Source: an uncultured Granulosicoccaceae bacterium (GTDB lineage Bacteria; Pseudomonadota; Gammaproteobacteria; CALCKW01). From it: a stretch of DNA of 5,071 nucleotides. The stretch spans positions 1 through 5,071 of the forward strand of contig CALDHJ010000357.1 in assembly GCA_937941555.1 (NCBI GenBank), in the 5' to 3' direction. Shown here piece by piece: positions 1 to 5,071 of this stretch (within the stretch, counting starts at the first letter, position 1; each line of letters begins with the position of its first letter). The notes below the pieces were generated by a model that saw only the letters and a program-made list of their open reading frames with translations, had not been told where the DNA came from and ran no database searches. The translations under genes and the position numbers were made by a program.

Positions 1-945
1 GTTCTTCGGAATGGCGATGTGGTCCTTGAACGATTTCTCGACCGGCTTGTAGAGGGTGTGCAGGCGGCCAAGCGCTCGATAGCAGTCGTCCACGGAGTCG
101 ACGATCACGCGAATGGCAAACATGTCGTAGACATCGCCAAACGACATCTGTTTATTGCGCATCTTCAGAAACAGGCTGTAGAGGTGTTTCTCGCGGCCGA
201 AGACATCCGCATTCAGACCCATCTCCTCAAGCACAGCACGCGACTGGATCTCGATTTTCGAGACCAGCTCCGAGCGGTTGCCGCGCGCTTTCTCCACCGC
301 TGCCCTCAGGGTGTTGTAGCGGTGCGGGTAGAGGGCTGCGAAACCGAGGTCCTCGAGCTCGTTCTTTATGCTGGTAATGCCGAGGCGGTGGGCGATTGGC
401 GCGAAGATCTCCAGCGTTTCACGCGCAATGCGGCGGCGCTTTGCCAGGCTGACCGCGTCGAGCGTGCGCATGTTGTGCAGCCGGTCAGCGAGTTTGATCA
501 CGATCACGCGGATGTCGCTGACCATCGCCATCAACATCTTGCGGAAGTTTTCCGCCTGCGCCTCGGCCTTGGATCCCTCGAGGTTGGTCAGCTTGCTCAA
601 GCCCTCGACGAGCCGGGCAACCTCTTCGCCGAACTGCTCGGACAGCTGCAGGTAGGTCACCGGGGTGTCTTCGAGCACGTCGTGCAACAAGGCCGCCATG
701 ATGGCGTGTGCGTCCATGCGCATGTCATCCGCGACAATACGGGCGACGGCCAGAGGGTGGGTGATGTACGGCTCGCCGGACTGTCGGCGCTGCCCGCTGT
801 GTGCCTCGGCGGCGAGCAGGTATGCCTGGTAGATTCGCTGCACGTCTGCGCCGTTGAAACGTGACTCGGCCATACGGCACAGATCGGAGATCTGAAAGCC
901 GCTGTCGGATGCCGGTGTGTCTGTCGGGAGAGGCAGATCGGCCAT
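1..945 (-). CDS. spoT: Bifunctional (p)ppGpp hydrolase/synthetase, SpoT/Rel type (N-terminal 315 residues; 3' end outside window)
   Basis: This enzyme breaks down, and in most family members also makes, the stringent-response alarmone (p)ppGpp in the cytoplasm. The frame is open to the window edge, so the catalytic half is mostly present while the regulatory TGS/ACT half (family total about 700 residues) lies outside. The HD hydrolase domain spans about residues 35-190: His63 in EPYITHP, HDVLEDT at 88-94 and LADRLHNMRTL at 152-162 are all intact, so hydrolase activity is expected. GREKHLYS at 250-257 and the stretch from about 270 open the synthetase domain. At 305-308 the usual RxKD motif of bifunctional enzymes reads SFKD. 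The ATG at 945 gives about 15 residues more than E. coli SpoT; no clear ribosome site is visible, a GTG lies two codons upstream, and an in-frame TAA at 985-987 limits extension. It lies downstream of gmk and rpoZ, as in E. coli. Identity is secure; SpoT versus a single Rel cannot be settled from this fragment. Confidence 0.96.
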   Translation of the reverse strand, partial: MADLPLPTDTPASDSGFQISDLCRMAESRFNGADVQRIYQAYLLAAEAHSGQRRQSGEPYITHPLAVARIVADDMRMDAHAIMAALLHDVLEDTPVTYLQLSEQFGEEVARLVEGLSKLTNLEGSKAEAQAENFRKMLMAMVSDIRVIVIKLADRLHNMRTLDAVSLAKRRRIARETLEIFAPIAHRLGITSIKNELEDLGFAALYPHRYNTLRAAVEKARGNRSELVSKIEIQSRAVLEEMGLNADVFGREKHLYSLFLKMRNKQMSFGDVYDMFAIRVIVDSVDDCYRALGRLHTLYKPVEKSFKDHIAIPKN

Positions 946-1037
946 GCGCACGCAGTCGGTCAGGGTGGGGGAGTCGCCCTGAGCTTACAACGTTCTGGCG
1001 TCTTGTTGGCCCTGCAATTCACAGGAAACGATCGTCT

Positions 1038-1052
1038 CGCGCAGGATGCGCG
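1038..1052 (-). other. Short hairpin between rpoZ and spoT
   Basis: CGCGCA and TGCGCG form a perfect 6-bp stem around a 3-nt loop, beginning 5 nt after the rpoZ stop codon in the reading direction. No T tract follows, so it does not look like a full intrinsic terminator. It could stabilise the rpoZ 3' end or dampen read-through into spoT; both are inferences. The rest of the 112-bp gap (946-1057) shows no convincing promoter. Confidence 0.4.
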
Positions 1053-1057
1053 GAAAG

Positions 1058-1318
1058 TCAGAATTCGCGAGCGTCTTCGTCGCGGATAACGGGTGCTATC
1101 GGCGGCGGCCGGTGTTCGATGGCCATTGCCAGAACCTCTTCGGTCACCAGACCTTCGGCCACTTCGCGTAGCGCCGTGACGGTCGGCTTGTCGCCGCCGG
1201 CTTCGACCAGCGGCTCACCGCCCATCGCAATGTGGCGGGCGCGCTTTGCGGCGGTCACAACGAGGTCGAATCGGTTGTCGACGTGATCGAGGCAGTCTTC
1301 GATGGTGACACGAGCCAT
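1058..1318 (-). CDS. rpoZ: DNA-directed RNA polymerase subunit omega
   Basis: Omega is the smallest core RNA polymerase subunit; it assists folding and assembly of beta-prime and, in Proteobacteria, contributes to the (p)ppGpp binding site at the omega/beta-prime interface. The 86-residue product starts [13 protein letters not shown], has [16 protein letters not shown] at residues 16-31 and [15 protein letters not shown] at 43-57, matching the conserved body of E. coli RpoZ. The tail after about residue 60 is divergent and acidic/proline-rich, as is normal for this subunit; the length is close to the usual 80-95. The ATG gives the canonical N-terminus directly; no strong Shine-Dalgarno sequence precedes it. 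It sits between gmk and spoT and has its own promoter upstream. Sharing a transcript with spoT links the alarmone enzyme and a part of its target. Confidence 0.97.
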   Translation of the reverse strand: MARVTIEDCLDHVDNRFDLVVTAAKRARHIAMGGEPLVEAGGDKPTVTALREVAEGLVTEEVLAMAIEHRPPPIAPVIRDEDAREF

Positions 1319-1354
1319 GGGGAGTACCGTAGTGCGGGAGCTGGCGAACCGAGT

Positions 1355-1382
1355 ATTTTATCAAGTCACAGGTGAATGTCAA
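1355..1382 (-). promoter_or_regulatory. Sigma70-type promoter for rpoZ-spoT
   Basis: On the minus strand a perfect -35 box TTGACA (1382-1377) is followed after 16 bp by TAAAAT (1360-1355), which matches the -10 consensus at five of six positions. Transcription would begin near 1348, leaving an rpoZ leader of about 30 nt. The element lies in the 102-bp gap between the gmk stop and the rpoZ start and points at rpoZ. The match is seen in the sequence; activity is inferred. The 16-bp spacer is one short of the optimum but within the usual range. Confidence 0.75.
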
Positions 1383-1420
1383 TGTGCTGCGGGTCGCCAG
1401 CCACGGAGCGGCTTGAACCG

Positions 1421-2041
1421 TCAGTCTGTTAGCAACTCAGCGATCAGCGGTGCGTGCTTTGCCGCTTGGCGGGCATGGCGGCAACGCTCAGCCCGGACGA
1501 TCGCGTTCAGTTCTGCATAGGCTTCGTCGAAATCGTCGTTGATGATGAGGTAGTCCGCCTCTGCGTGCTGGCGCATCTCAGCCAGCGCGTCTGCCGTCCG
1601 CCGGGCAATGGCCTCAGGGCTGTCGGAGCCTCGGCCAGTCAGGCGAGCACGCAACACGTCGCGAGACGGCGGCAGAATGAACACGCTCGTGGCGCCCGGA
1701 TGGCGTGCGCGCACCTGGGCTGCGCCCTGGCAGTCGATTTCGAGCACGGCATCGTCGCCAGCGTCGACAACCGCCTCGATTGCGGCGTGGCTGGTACCGT
1801 ATTGGTTGCCGAATACGTTGGCGCTCTCCAGAAACTCCCCGCGCTCGCGCATGGCATCGAAGGTGTCATTGTCCGTAAAGTGGTAGTGCACACCCACAAT
1901 CTCGCCTTCTCGGCGCGCTCGTGTGGTGTGCGACACGGACAAGCGGATTCCGGGCGTCTCACGGAGCAGCCGTGACACAAGGCTGGTTTTGCCGGCGCCG
2001 GAGGGCGCCGAGACAATGAACAGTTGGCCTGACATGGGCAT
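1421..2041 (-). CDS. gmk: Guanylate kinase
   Basis: This cytoplasmic enzyme phosphorylates GMP (and dGMP) to GDP using ATP, an essential step in guanine nucleotide synthesis and salvage. The 206-residue product has the ATP-binding P-loop SAPSGAGKTS at residues 11-20, the guanylate kinase signature TTRARREGEIVGVHYHF at 39-55 (GMP-binding region), FLESANVFGNQYGTS near 70-84, and EIDCQGAAQVR and FILPPS in the core, followed by the lid and NDDFDEAYAEL near the C-terminus. Length and motif order match E. coli Gmk (207 residues). A second ATG at 2035 would begin MSGQLFIVSAPSGAGK and is an equally good start; neither has a recognisable Shine-Dalgarno sequence. It is the first gene of the gmk-rpoZ-spoT cluster and provides the GDP from which GTP and then (p)ppGpp are made. 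A leader inverted repeat ends just before the start. Confidence 0.97.
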   Translation of the reverse strand: MPMSGQLFIVSAPSGAGKTSLVSRLLRETPGIRLSVSHTTRARREGEIVGVHYHFTDNDTFDAMRERGEFLESANVFGNQYGTSHAAIEAVVDAGDDAVLEIDCQGAAQVRARHPGATSVFILPPSRDVLRARLTGRGSDSPEAIARRTADALAEMRQHAEADYLIINDDFDEAYAELNAIVRAERCRHARQAAKHAPLIAELLTD

Positions 2042-2047
2042 CGAGGT

Positions 2048-2085
2048 GCGGGTGATAACCGCGACAGTGTGCCGCGTTCACCCGC
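2048..2085 (-). repeat. Nested inverted repeat in the gmk leader
   Basis: GCGGGTGA and TCACCCGC form a perfect 8-bp inverted repeat (2048-2055 and 2078-2085) around a 22-nt interior. The interior holds a second pair, CGCG (2060-2063 and 2073-2076). The inner arm ends 6 nt before the gmk ATG at 2041 and 12 nt before the ATG at 2035. It could be an operator or an RNA hairpin near the ribosome entry site. There is no T tract, so it is unlikely to be a terminator for the gene upstream. Confidence 0.5.
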
Positions 2086-2124
2086 GCAGGTGTAGTCCCT
2101 GGCGTCTCGGATAGGGCTCGGCGA

Positions 2125-2436
2125 CTACCGGTCGACGGCGCTGTTGTCCGTTGCGGCGTGACGTTGTGTCGAGGTGGGTGACAACAGCAGTGTGCGGTTC
2201 TGACCGCGACCCGGATCGGTATAGAGCAAGGTTACGTGCCCGGATTCGGATCGCGCGAGCTGGACGGCGTCGGTCGAGGTGGAGATCAACGCGCTGGTCG
2301 GCGGTGCGAGCGGGGGAGCTGTGCCGCTGATCAGCAGTGTGCCAACAGCACAAACCGTCAGGGGCAGCGCCAGGAGTGGCCACTGGCGAGCGCCGCGCAG
2401 CAAAGCTGCACGCATATCCTGCGAGCGCATCAACAT
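2125..2436 (-). CDS. Hypothetical small protein with one membrane segment
   Basis: I do not recognise this gene. The frame encodes about 103 residues from the ATG at 2436. A basic N-terminus containing LLRGARQWP (residues 12-20) is followed by a hydrophobic stretch through PLLALPLTVCAVGTLLISG (20-38), so a single signal-anchor or uncleaved signal helix with the C-terminus outside is likely. The remainder is rich in Pro, Ser and Thr and includes SGHVTLLYTDPGRGQNRTLL. Third codon positions favour G/C, as in neighbouring genes. Starts at 2442 (ATG), 2430 (ATG) and 2496 (GTG) are also possible; 2436 is preferred because the purine run GAGAAGAAG lies 6-9 nt upstream. It stops 83 bp before gmk in the same direction and may share its transcript. 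It could be spurious, since open frames arise easily at this GC content. Confidence 0.45.
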   Translation of the reverse strand: MLMRSQDMRAALLRGARQWPLLALPLTVCAVGTLLISGTAPPLAPPTSALISTSTDAVQLARSESGHVTLLYTDPGRGQNRTLLLSPTSTQRHAATDNSAVDR

Positions 2437-2512
2437 ATCCATCTTCTTCTCGAAGTGTTGTGACGCCAAGAGCCTGGGATGGCGGTGCGTCTTCACCGAT
2501 GCTTGAGCAAGG

Positions 2513-2551
2513 ATTGCGCCCGATCCGAATGCGCAACAGTGCAGTGCGCAA
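2513..2551. repeat. Three TGCGCAA-type boxes in a non-coding stretch
   Basis: On the plus strand TGCGCAA occurs at 2530-2536 and again at 2545-2551, a 15-bp period. The reverse-oriented TTGCGC lies at 2514-2519, forming an inverted pair with 2531-2536 across 11 bp. They lie in the 102 bp between the permease stop and the longest possible start of the small membrane protein. Binding by a regulator is possible but unproven. I see no convincing promoter or terminator in this interval. Confidence 0.35.
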
Positions 2552-2598
2552 AACAGCTTGTGAATAGCTCAAACAGGTCAGGAACAGGCGAGTTGGCT

Positions 2599-3612
2599 TC
2601 AGGTCTCCCAACGGAACAGGAGCGCGCCGGCGATCAACAACGCGGCTGTGACGCCAACGAGATAGAGCAGGCTTGGCAATACGTCCGTAAAGCCTGCGTT
2701 GTCGAGCATGACCGCGCGAGCGCTGCGGGTCATGTGGGTGAGGGGTAGTGCGTCGGCAACCCGCTGCAGCCACGGGGCGGCATCGGCCATGCTGAACCAG
2801 ACTTCGCTGAGCAACATCATCGGCCAGGTCGCGACGTTGAGCAGTCCGTTCGCCAGCTCCTCAGAACTGATTCGAGCTGCCACTAGCAAGCCGAGCGCAA
2901 TCAGTGAGGTCGAGCCGATCGCGAAGATCAGCAACAGCAGCAGCGGGCTGCCCTCCATGCGGAAATCGACTGTCAGCCAGAGGCCGACAAAGAGGATCGT
3001 GTTGACGACGAGGATCAGCATCAGGCGCGAGACAAGCTGGGCCGAGAGGAATTCGACAGCGCTGACGGGTGTGGCGAGCAGTCGCTTGAGCACACCCATC
3101 TTGCGGTAGCGCACGATCACGAAGCCGATTCCGTAGAGTGCGGCAAACATGATGTTCATCGCGAGCACGCCGGGCAACGCCCAGTCGACGTAGCGCAGCG
3201 CGTCGCCACTGACCGGGAGACGCTTGAGCCCTACGACGCTGCCCTCGGCCTTGAGAATCTTCGCCAGCACCGCACCGTTGGGCGACTCCGGGTTGATCCA
3301 GTAGCGCGCGGCAGCAGGCTCGATCAACAGGTCGAGCCCATGGCGTTCCACTTTTCGGATCGCAGCCTCGAGGTCATCCTGCGGGGCGATGTCGACAAGC
3401 GCCTCGTCGAGGCCCAGCAAGTCTTCGACGCTGACCTTGCCATCGCCCACCGTGCCCAGCGTGTAGAGCGCTTGTTGGCCGTTGAAGATGAAGGCAAAGC
3501 CGATCACGATGAACACCGGGAACAGCAGGCCCCAACCGAGGGAGGCATAGTCGCGCACGAACTCGAGGTTGCGCGCGACGAGTACGGCATAAAACCGCTT
3601 GGGATTGAACAT
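2599..3612 (-). CDS. ABC-2 type transporter permease
   Basis: This is the inner-membrane subunit of an ABC exporter, partner of the ATPase gene just upstream. The 337-residue protein has a membrane helix at about residues 25-43, an extracytoplasmic domain of about 100 residues (44-145), then five further hydrophobic segments at about 146-167, 197-215, 223-246, 256-275 and 312-333. That layout is typical of ABC-2 permeases with a large first loop. The cytoplasmic segment YRKMGVLKRLLATPVSAVEF (169-188) and the late LPLTHMTRSARAVML (289-303) are family hallmarks. The ATG at 3612 shares one base with the stop of the ATPase gene (TGATG), which fixes the start and implies translational coupling; the frame is open further upstream only as a shadow of the ATPase gene. 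Glu270 stands where many relatives have Gly in the PMM-S-G motif. The substrate cannot be read from sequence; drugs, lipids or polysaccharides are possible for the family. Confidence 0.93.
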   Translation of the reverse strand: MFNPKRFYAVLVARNLEFVRDYASLGWGLLFPVFIVIGFAFIFNGQQALYTLGTVGDGKVSVEDLLGLDEALVDIAPQDDLEAAIRKVERHGLDLLIEPAAARYWINPESPNGAVLAKILKAEGSVVGLKRLPVSGDALRYVDWALPGVLAMNIMFAALYGIGFVIVRYRKMGVLKRLLATPVSAVEFLSAQLVSRLMLILVVNTILFVGLWLTVDFRMEGSPLLLLLIFAIGSTSLIALGLLVAARISSEELANGLLNVATWPMMLLSEVWFSMADAAPWLQRVADALPLTHMTRSARAVMLDNAGFTDVLPSLLYLVGVTAALLIAGALLFRWET

Positions 3613-4508
3613 CAGTTTCTCAGCTCCCGTCCGGTGAGCTCGATGAACAGATCCTCGAGGTTGCGCGAGCGAATGCGCAGGTTGCGAAGCGGCACACCGA
3701 GCTTGAGCAAGTGCGCGATGCTCGCATTCACGTCCTGGGTCAGGATCTGCAGCTGCTCGGGGCCCTCCGTGATCTGAAGGCTGTGCGCTTCGGTGCCGGC
3801 AGGCCAGTCGGCGCGCGGCAATTGCATGATTACGTCGTCGAAGGTGCTCGCCAACAGCGCATCGGGTGTGTCCTGTGCGATCACGCGACCATGATCCATG
3901 ATTGCGATCTGATCGCACAACGCATGGGCTTCATCCATGTAGTGCGTCGTCATGACAACCGTGACCCCTTTCGACTTGATGTCTCCGATCAGGGCCCAGA
4001 GGTTGCGGCGGGCCTGCGGGTCAAGCCCGGTCGTGGGTTCGTCGAGAAACACCACCGACGGGTCGTTGACCAGAGCGATGGCGAGCAACAGACGTTGCCG
4101 CTGACCACCCGAGAGCTTCTTGGGCTCACGGCCGAGCAGATCGCGAATCTGGCAGGCGTCGATCAAGGCGTCCAGCGACGCATTGCGTTGATACAGGCGG
4201 CCGAACATTGTCAGCATTTCGCCCGCCGTGACGAATTCCTGCAGCGCGGTCTGCTGAAACATGATGCCGGCGTCTTCAGCGAAGTGTGGCCCGAGCGGCT
4301 CACCGCGATACAGCACCTCACCGGCGGTGGGCGACTTGATGCCCTCGAGGCACTCGATGGTCGTGGTCTTGCCGGCCCCGTTCGGCCCGAGCAGCCCGAA
4401 ACAGGTGCCCGGGAAGATATCGAGATCGACACCGCGCACTGCATGCACGTCGCCGAAACGCATGTGCAGTCCGCGCGTTTGCATCAGCGCCGTCTGGCCT
4501 TGTGTCAC
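3612..4508 (-). CDS. ABC transporter ATP-binding protein, DrrA/NodI-like subfamily
   Basis: This ATPase powers export through the ABC-2 permease encoded next to it and acts on the cytoplasmic face of the inner membrane. The 298-residue product shows all nucleotide-binding motifs: Walker A GPNGAGKTT (41-49), Q-loop Gln85 in MFQQ, signature LSGGQ (132-136), Walker B VVFLDEP (152-158), D-loop GLDPQ (161-165) and the switch His189 in TTHYMDEA. After about residue 210 follows a C-terminal extension ending in LEDLFIELTGRELRN, characteristic of DrrA-type exporter ATPases. The start is a GTG with a strong ribosome site 6 nt upstream; a later ATG (codon 9) is less well placed. The stop overlaps the permease start by one base. 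The gene is the first of the two-gene operon and diverges from the response regulator. All catalytic residues are present, so an active ATPase is expected. Confidence 0.96.
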   Translation of the reverse strand: MTQGQTALMQTRGLHMRFGDVHAVRGVDLDIFPGTCFGLLGPNGAGKTTTIECLEGIKSPTAGEVLYRGEPLGPHFAEDAGIMFQQTALQEFVTAGEMLTMFGRLYQRNASLDALIDACQIRDLLGREPKKLSGGQRQRLLLAIALVNDPSVVFLDEPTTGLDPQARRNLWALIGDIKSKGVTVVMTTHYMDEAHALCDQIAIMDHGRVIAQDTPDALLASTFDDVIMQLPRADWPAGTEAHSLQITEGPEQLQILTQDVNASIAHLLKLGVPLRNLRIRSRNLEDLFIELTGRELRN

Positions 4509-4514
4509 TGCCTG

Positions 4515-4519
4515 CTCCT
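4515..4519 (-). promoter_or_regulatory. Ribosome binding site deciding the GTG start of the ABC ATPase
   Basis: AGGAG on the minus strand lies 6 nt before the GTG at 4508-4506. It is the clearest Shine-Dalgarno sequence in the window and supports GTG over the ATG eight codons downstream. Confidence 0.8.
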
Positions 4520-4537
4520 GTCCGTGTGCGCAAACGC

Positions 4538-4565
4538 TTGGCGCCGGCCGTGGCTTTGCTACCCT
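4538..4565 (+). promoter_or_regulatory. Possible promoter for the response regulator gene
   Basis: TTGGCG (4538-4543) and TACCCT (4560-4565) are separated by 16 bp in the 134-bp divergent gap. Each hexamer matches the sigma70 consensus at four of six positions. The implied leader is about 70 nt. The match is modest, and I could not find a convincing minus-strand promoter for the ABC operon in the same gap. Confidence 0.3.
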
Positions 4566-4642
4566 GTTTGGCGACGTGGTGCGACAACTTCAAGTCTAGT
4601 GCCTGCGTCGTCAGACCACCGAATTCAACCGGAACACCTCAC

Positions 4643-5071
4643 ATGGCCCACCTGTTGTTGGCGGACGACGACACACTGCTTGCCGATCTGCTGTCTGAAT
4701 TCCTGACCGGACAGGGTTTTGAAGTGCAGGTTGTGCCCAATGGGCGGGAGGCCGTCGAGGCCGTGTCGCGTGGCGGCGTCGATCTTGTGATCCTCGACGT
4801 GATGATGCCCGAACTCGACGGGTTCGAGGTCCTCGGGCGGCTCCGCGACAGCGGCATTCGGACCCCTGTCATCTTCCTGACGGCCCGCGACTCGACCGAC
4901 GATCGCGTACGGGGGCTGAGCACGGGCGGCGACGACTACATGGTCAAGCCGTTCGCGATCGCCGAGCTCGTGGCGCGGGTACAGCTCCGCCTCGGCACGG
5001 CCGCGCAAGCGCAGGCCGACGTGGTGCTGCGGTGTGCCGACCTCGAGATCGACGTCGAGGGTCACCGGGTG
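4643..5071 (+). CDS. Response regulator, OmpR/PhoB family (N-terminal 143 residues; 3' end outside window)
   Basis: This is the cytoplasmic, DNA-binding half of a two-component system. The receiver domain covers residues 1 to about 118 and carries the acidic cluster ADDD (Asp8-Asp10), the phosphorylation site Asp52 in VILDVMMPELDGFE, the switch Thr80 in FLTAR and the conserved Lys102 in YMVKPF. A short linker follows, then LRCADLEIDVEGHRV, typical of the opening beta strands of the OmpR winged-helix domain; the DNA-recognition part is outside the window. The full protein is expected to be about 225-240 residues. The ATG at 4643 gives the normal receiver N-terminus, and a weak GGA lies 9 nt upstream. 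All phosphorylation residues are present. It diverges from the ABC exporter operon, so regulation of that operon is a reasonable guess. A sensor kinase gene is likely downstream but not visible; I cannot assign a specific name. Confidence 0.93.
   Translation, partial: MAHLLLADDDTLLADLLSEFLTGQGFEVQVVPNGREAVEAVSRGGVDLVILDVMMPELDGFEVLGRLRDSGIRTPVIFLTARDSTDDRVRGLSTGGDDYMVKPFAIAELVARVQLRLGTAAQAQADVVLRCADLEIDVEGHRV

Noticed and set aside
19..864. 281-residue plus-strand open frame
   Set aside because: It is antisense to the clearly recognisable spoT gene; long opposite-strand frames are common in GC-rich coding DNA and the translation resembles no family.
1383..1420. Possible terminator after gmk
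   Set aside because: The GGCTGGC-like segments do not form a convincing stem and there is no T tract.
1454..1975. 173-residue plus-strand open frame
   Set aside because: It is antisense to gmk, with no ribosome site or recognisable motifs.
2497..2598. Possible promoter for the small membrane protein, with TTGAGC or TTGCGC as -35
   Set aside because: No acceptable -10 hexamer occurs 16-18 bp downstream of either candidate.
2078..2773. 231-residue minus-strand open frame
   Set aside because: It begins inside the permease gene in another frame, has an Arg/His/Pro-rich low-information translation and overlaps the better small-protein frame.
3613..3918. 102-residue N-terminal extension of the permease frame
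   Set aside because: It lies wholly inside the ATPase gene, is Arg/His-rich and unlike any permease; the ATG in the TGATG overlap is the natural start.
4538..4553. GC-rich palindromic patch (GGCGCC next to GGCCGGC-type bases) as an operator
   Set aside because: Short self-complementary GC hexamers are expected by chance here, and no repeated half-sites were found around it.
3711..4706. 331-residue plus-strand open frame
   Set aside because: It runs antisense through the ABC ATPase gene and into the response regulator in the wrong frame; it is a coding shadow.

Overview
The window is GC-rich, densely coded bacterial chromosome. The gene order gmk-rpoZ-spoT on the minus strand is the arrangement known from Escherichia coli and many other Gammaproteobacteria, and all three proteins resemble gammaproteobacterial forms. 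The source is therefore most likely a GC-rich gammaproteobacterium; I cannot name a genus. There is no sign of phage, insertion sequence, CRISPR or other mobile DNA.

Layout from left to right. Positions 1-945 (minus) hold the first 315 residues of a SpoT/Rel-type (p)ppGpp hydrolase/synthetase that runs off the left edge. Positions 1058-1318 (minus) encode RpoZ, the RNA polymerase omega subunit, with a very good sigma70-type promoter just upstream (1355-1382). Positions 1421-2041 (minus) encode guanylate kinase, whose leader carries an 8-bp inverted repeat. Positions 2125-2436 (minus) hold a plausible but unrecognised small protein with one membrane segment, followed by a 102-bp non-coding stretch with repeated TGCGCAA boxes. 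Positions 2599-3612 and 3612-4508 (minus) are a translationally coupled ABC-2 export system: permease and DrrA/NodI-like ATPase, read ATPase first. A 134-bp divergent intergenic region (4509-4642) separates it from an OmpR-family response regulator (4643-5071, plus), which runs off the right edge.

How the genes work together. Gmk makes GDP from GMP, feeding the GTP/GDP pool that SpoT converts to (p)ppGpp. Omega helps form one of the (p)ppGpp binding sites on RNA polymerase in Proteobacteria. The cluster therefore joins precursor supply, alarmone turnover and alarmone target. The ABC exporter is a separate two-gene operon with no substrate readable from sequence; its head-to-head position with a response regulator suggests, but does not prove, regulation by that protein.

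I found no clear novel system. The points most worth a second look are the altered RxKD motif in SpoT (Ser in place of Arg), the inverted repeat abutting the gmk start, the unrecognised small membrane protein with its TGCGCAA-repeat upstream region, and the strong promoter that can uncouple rpoZ-spoT from gmk.
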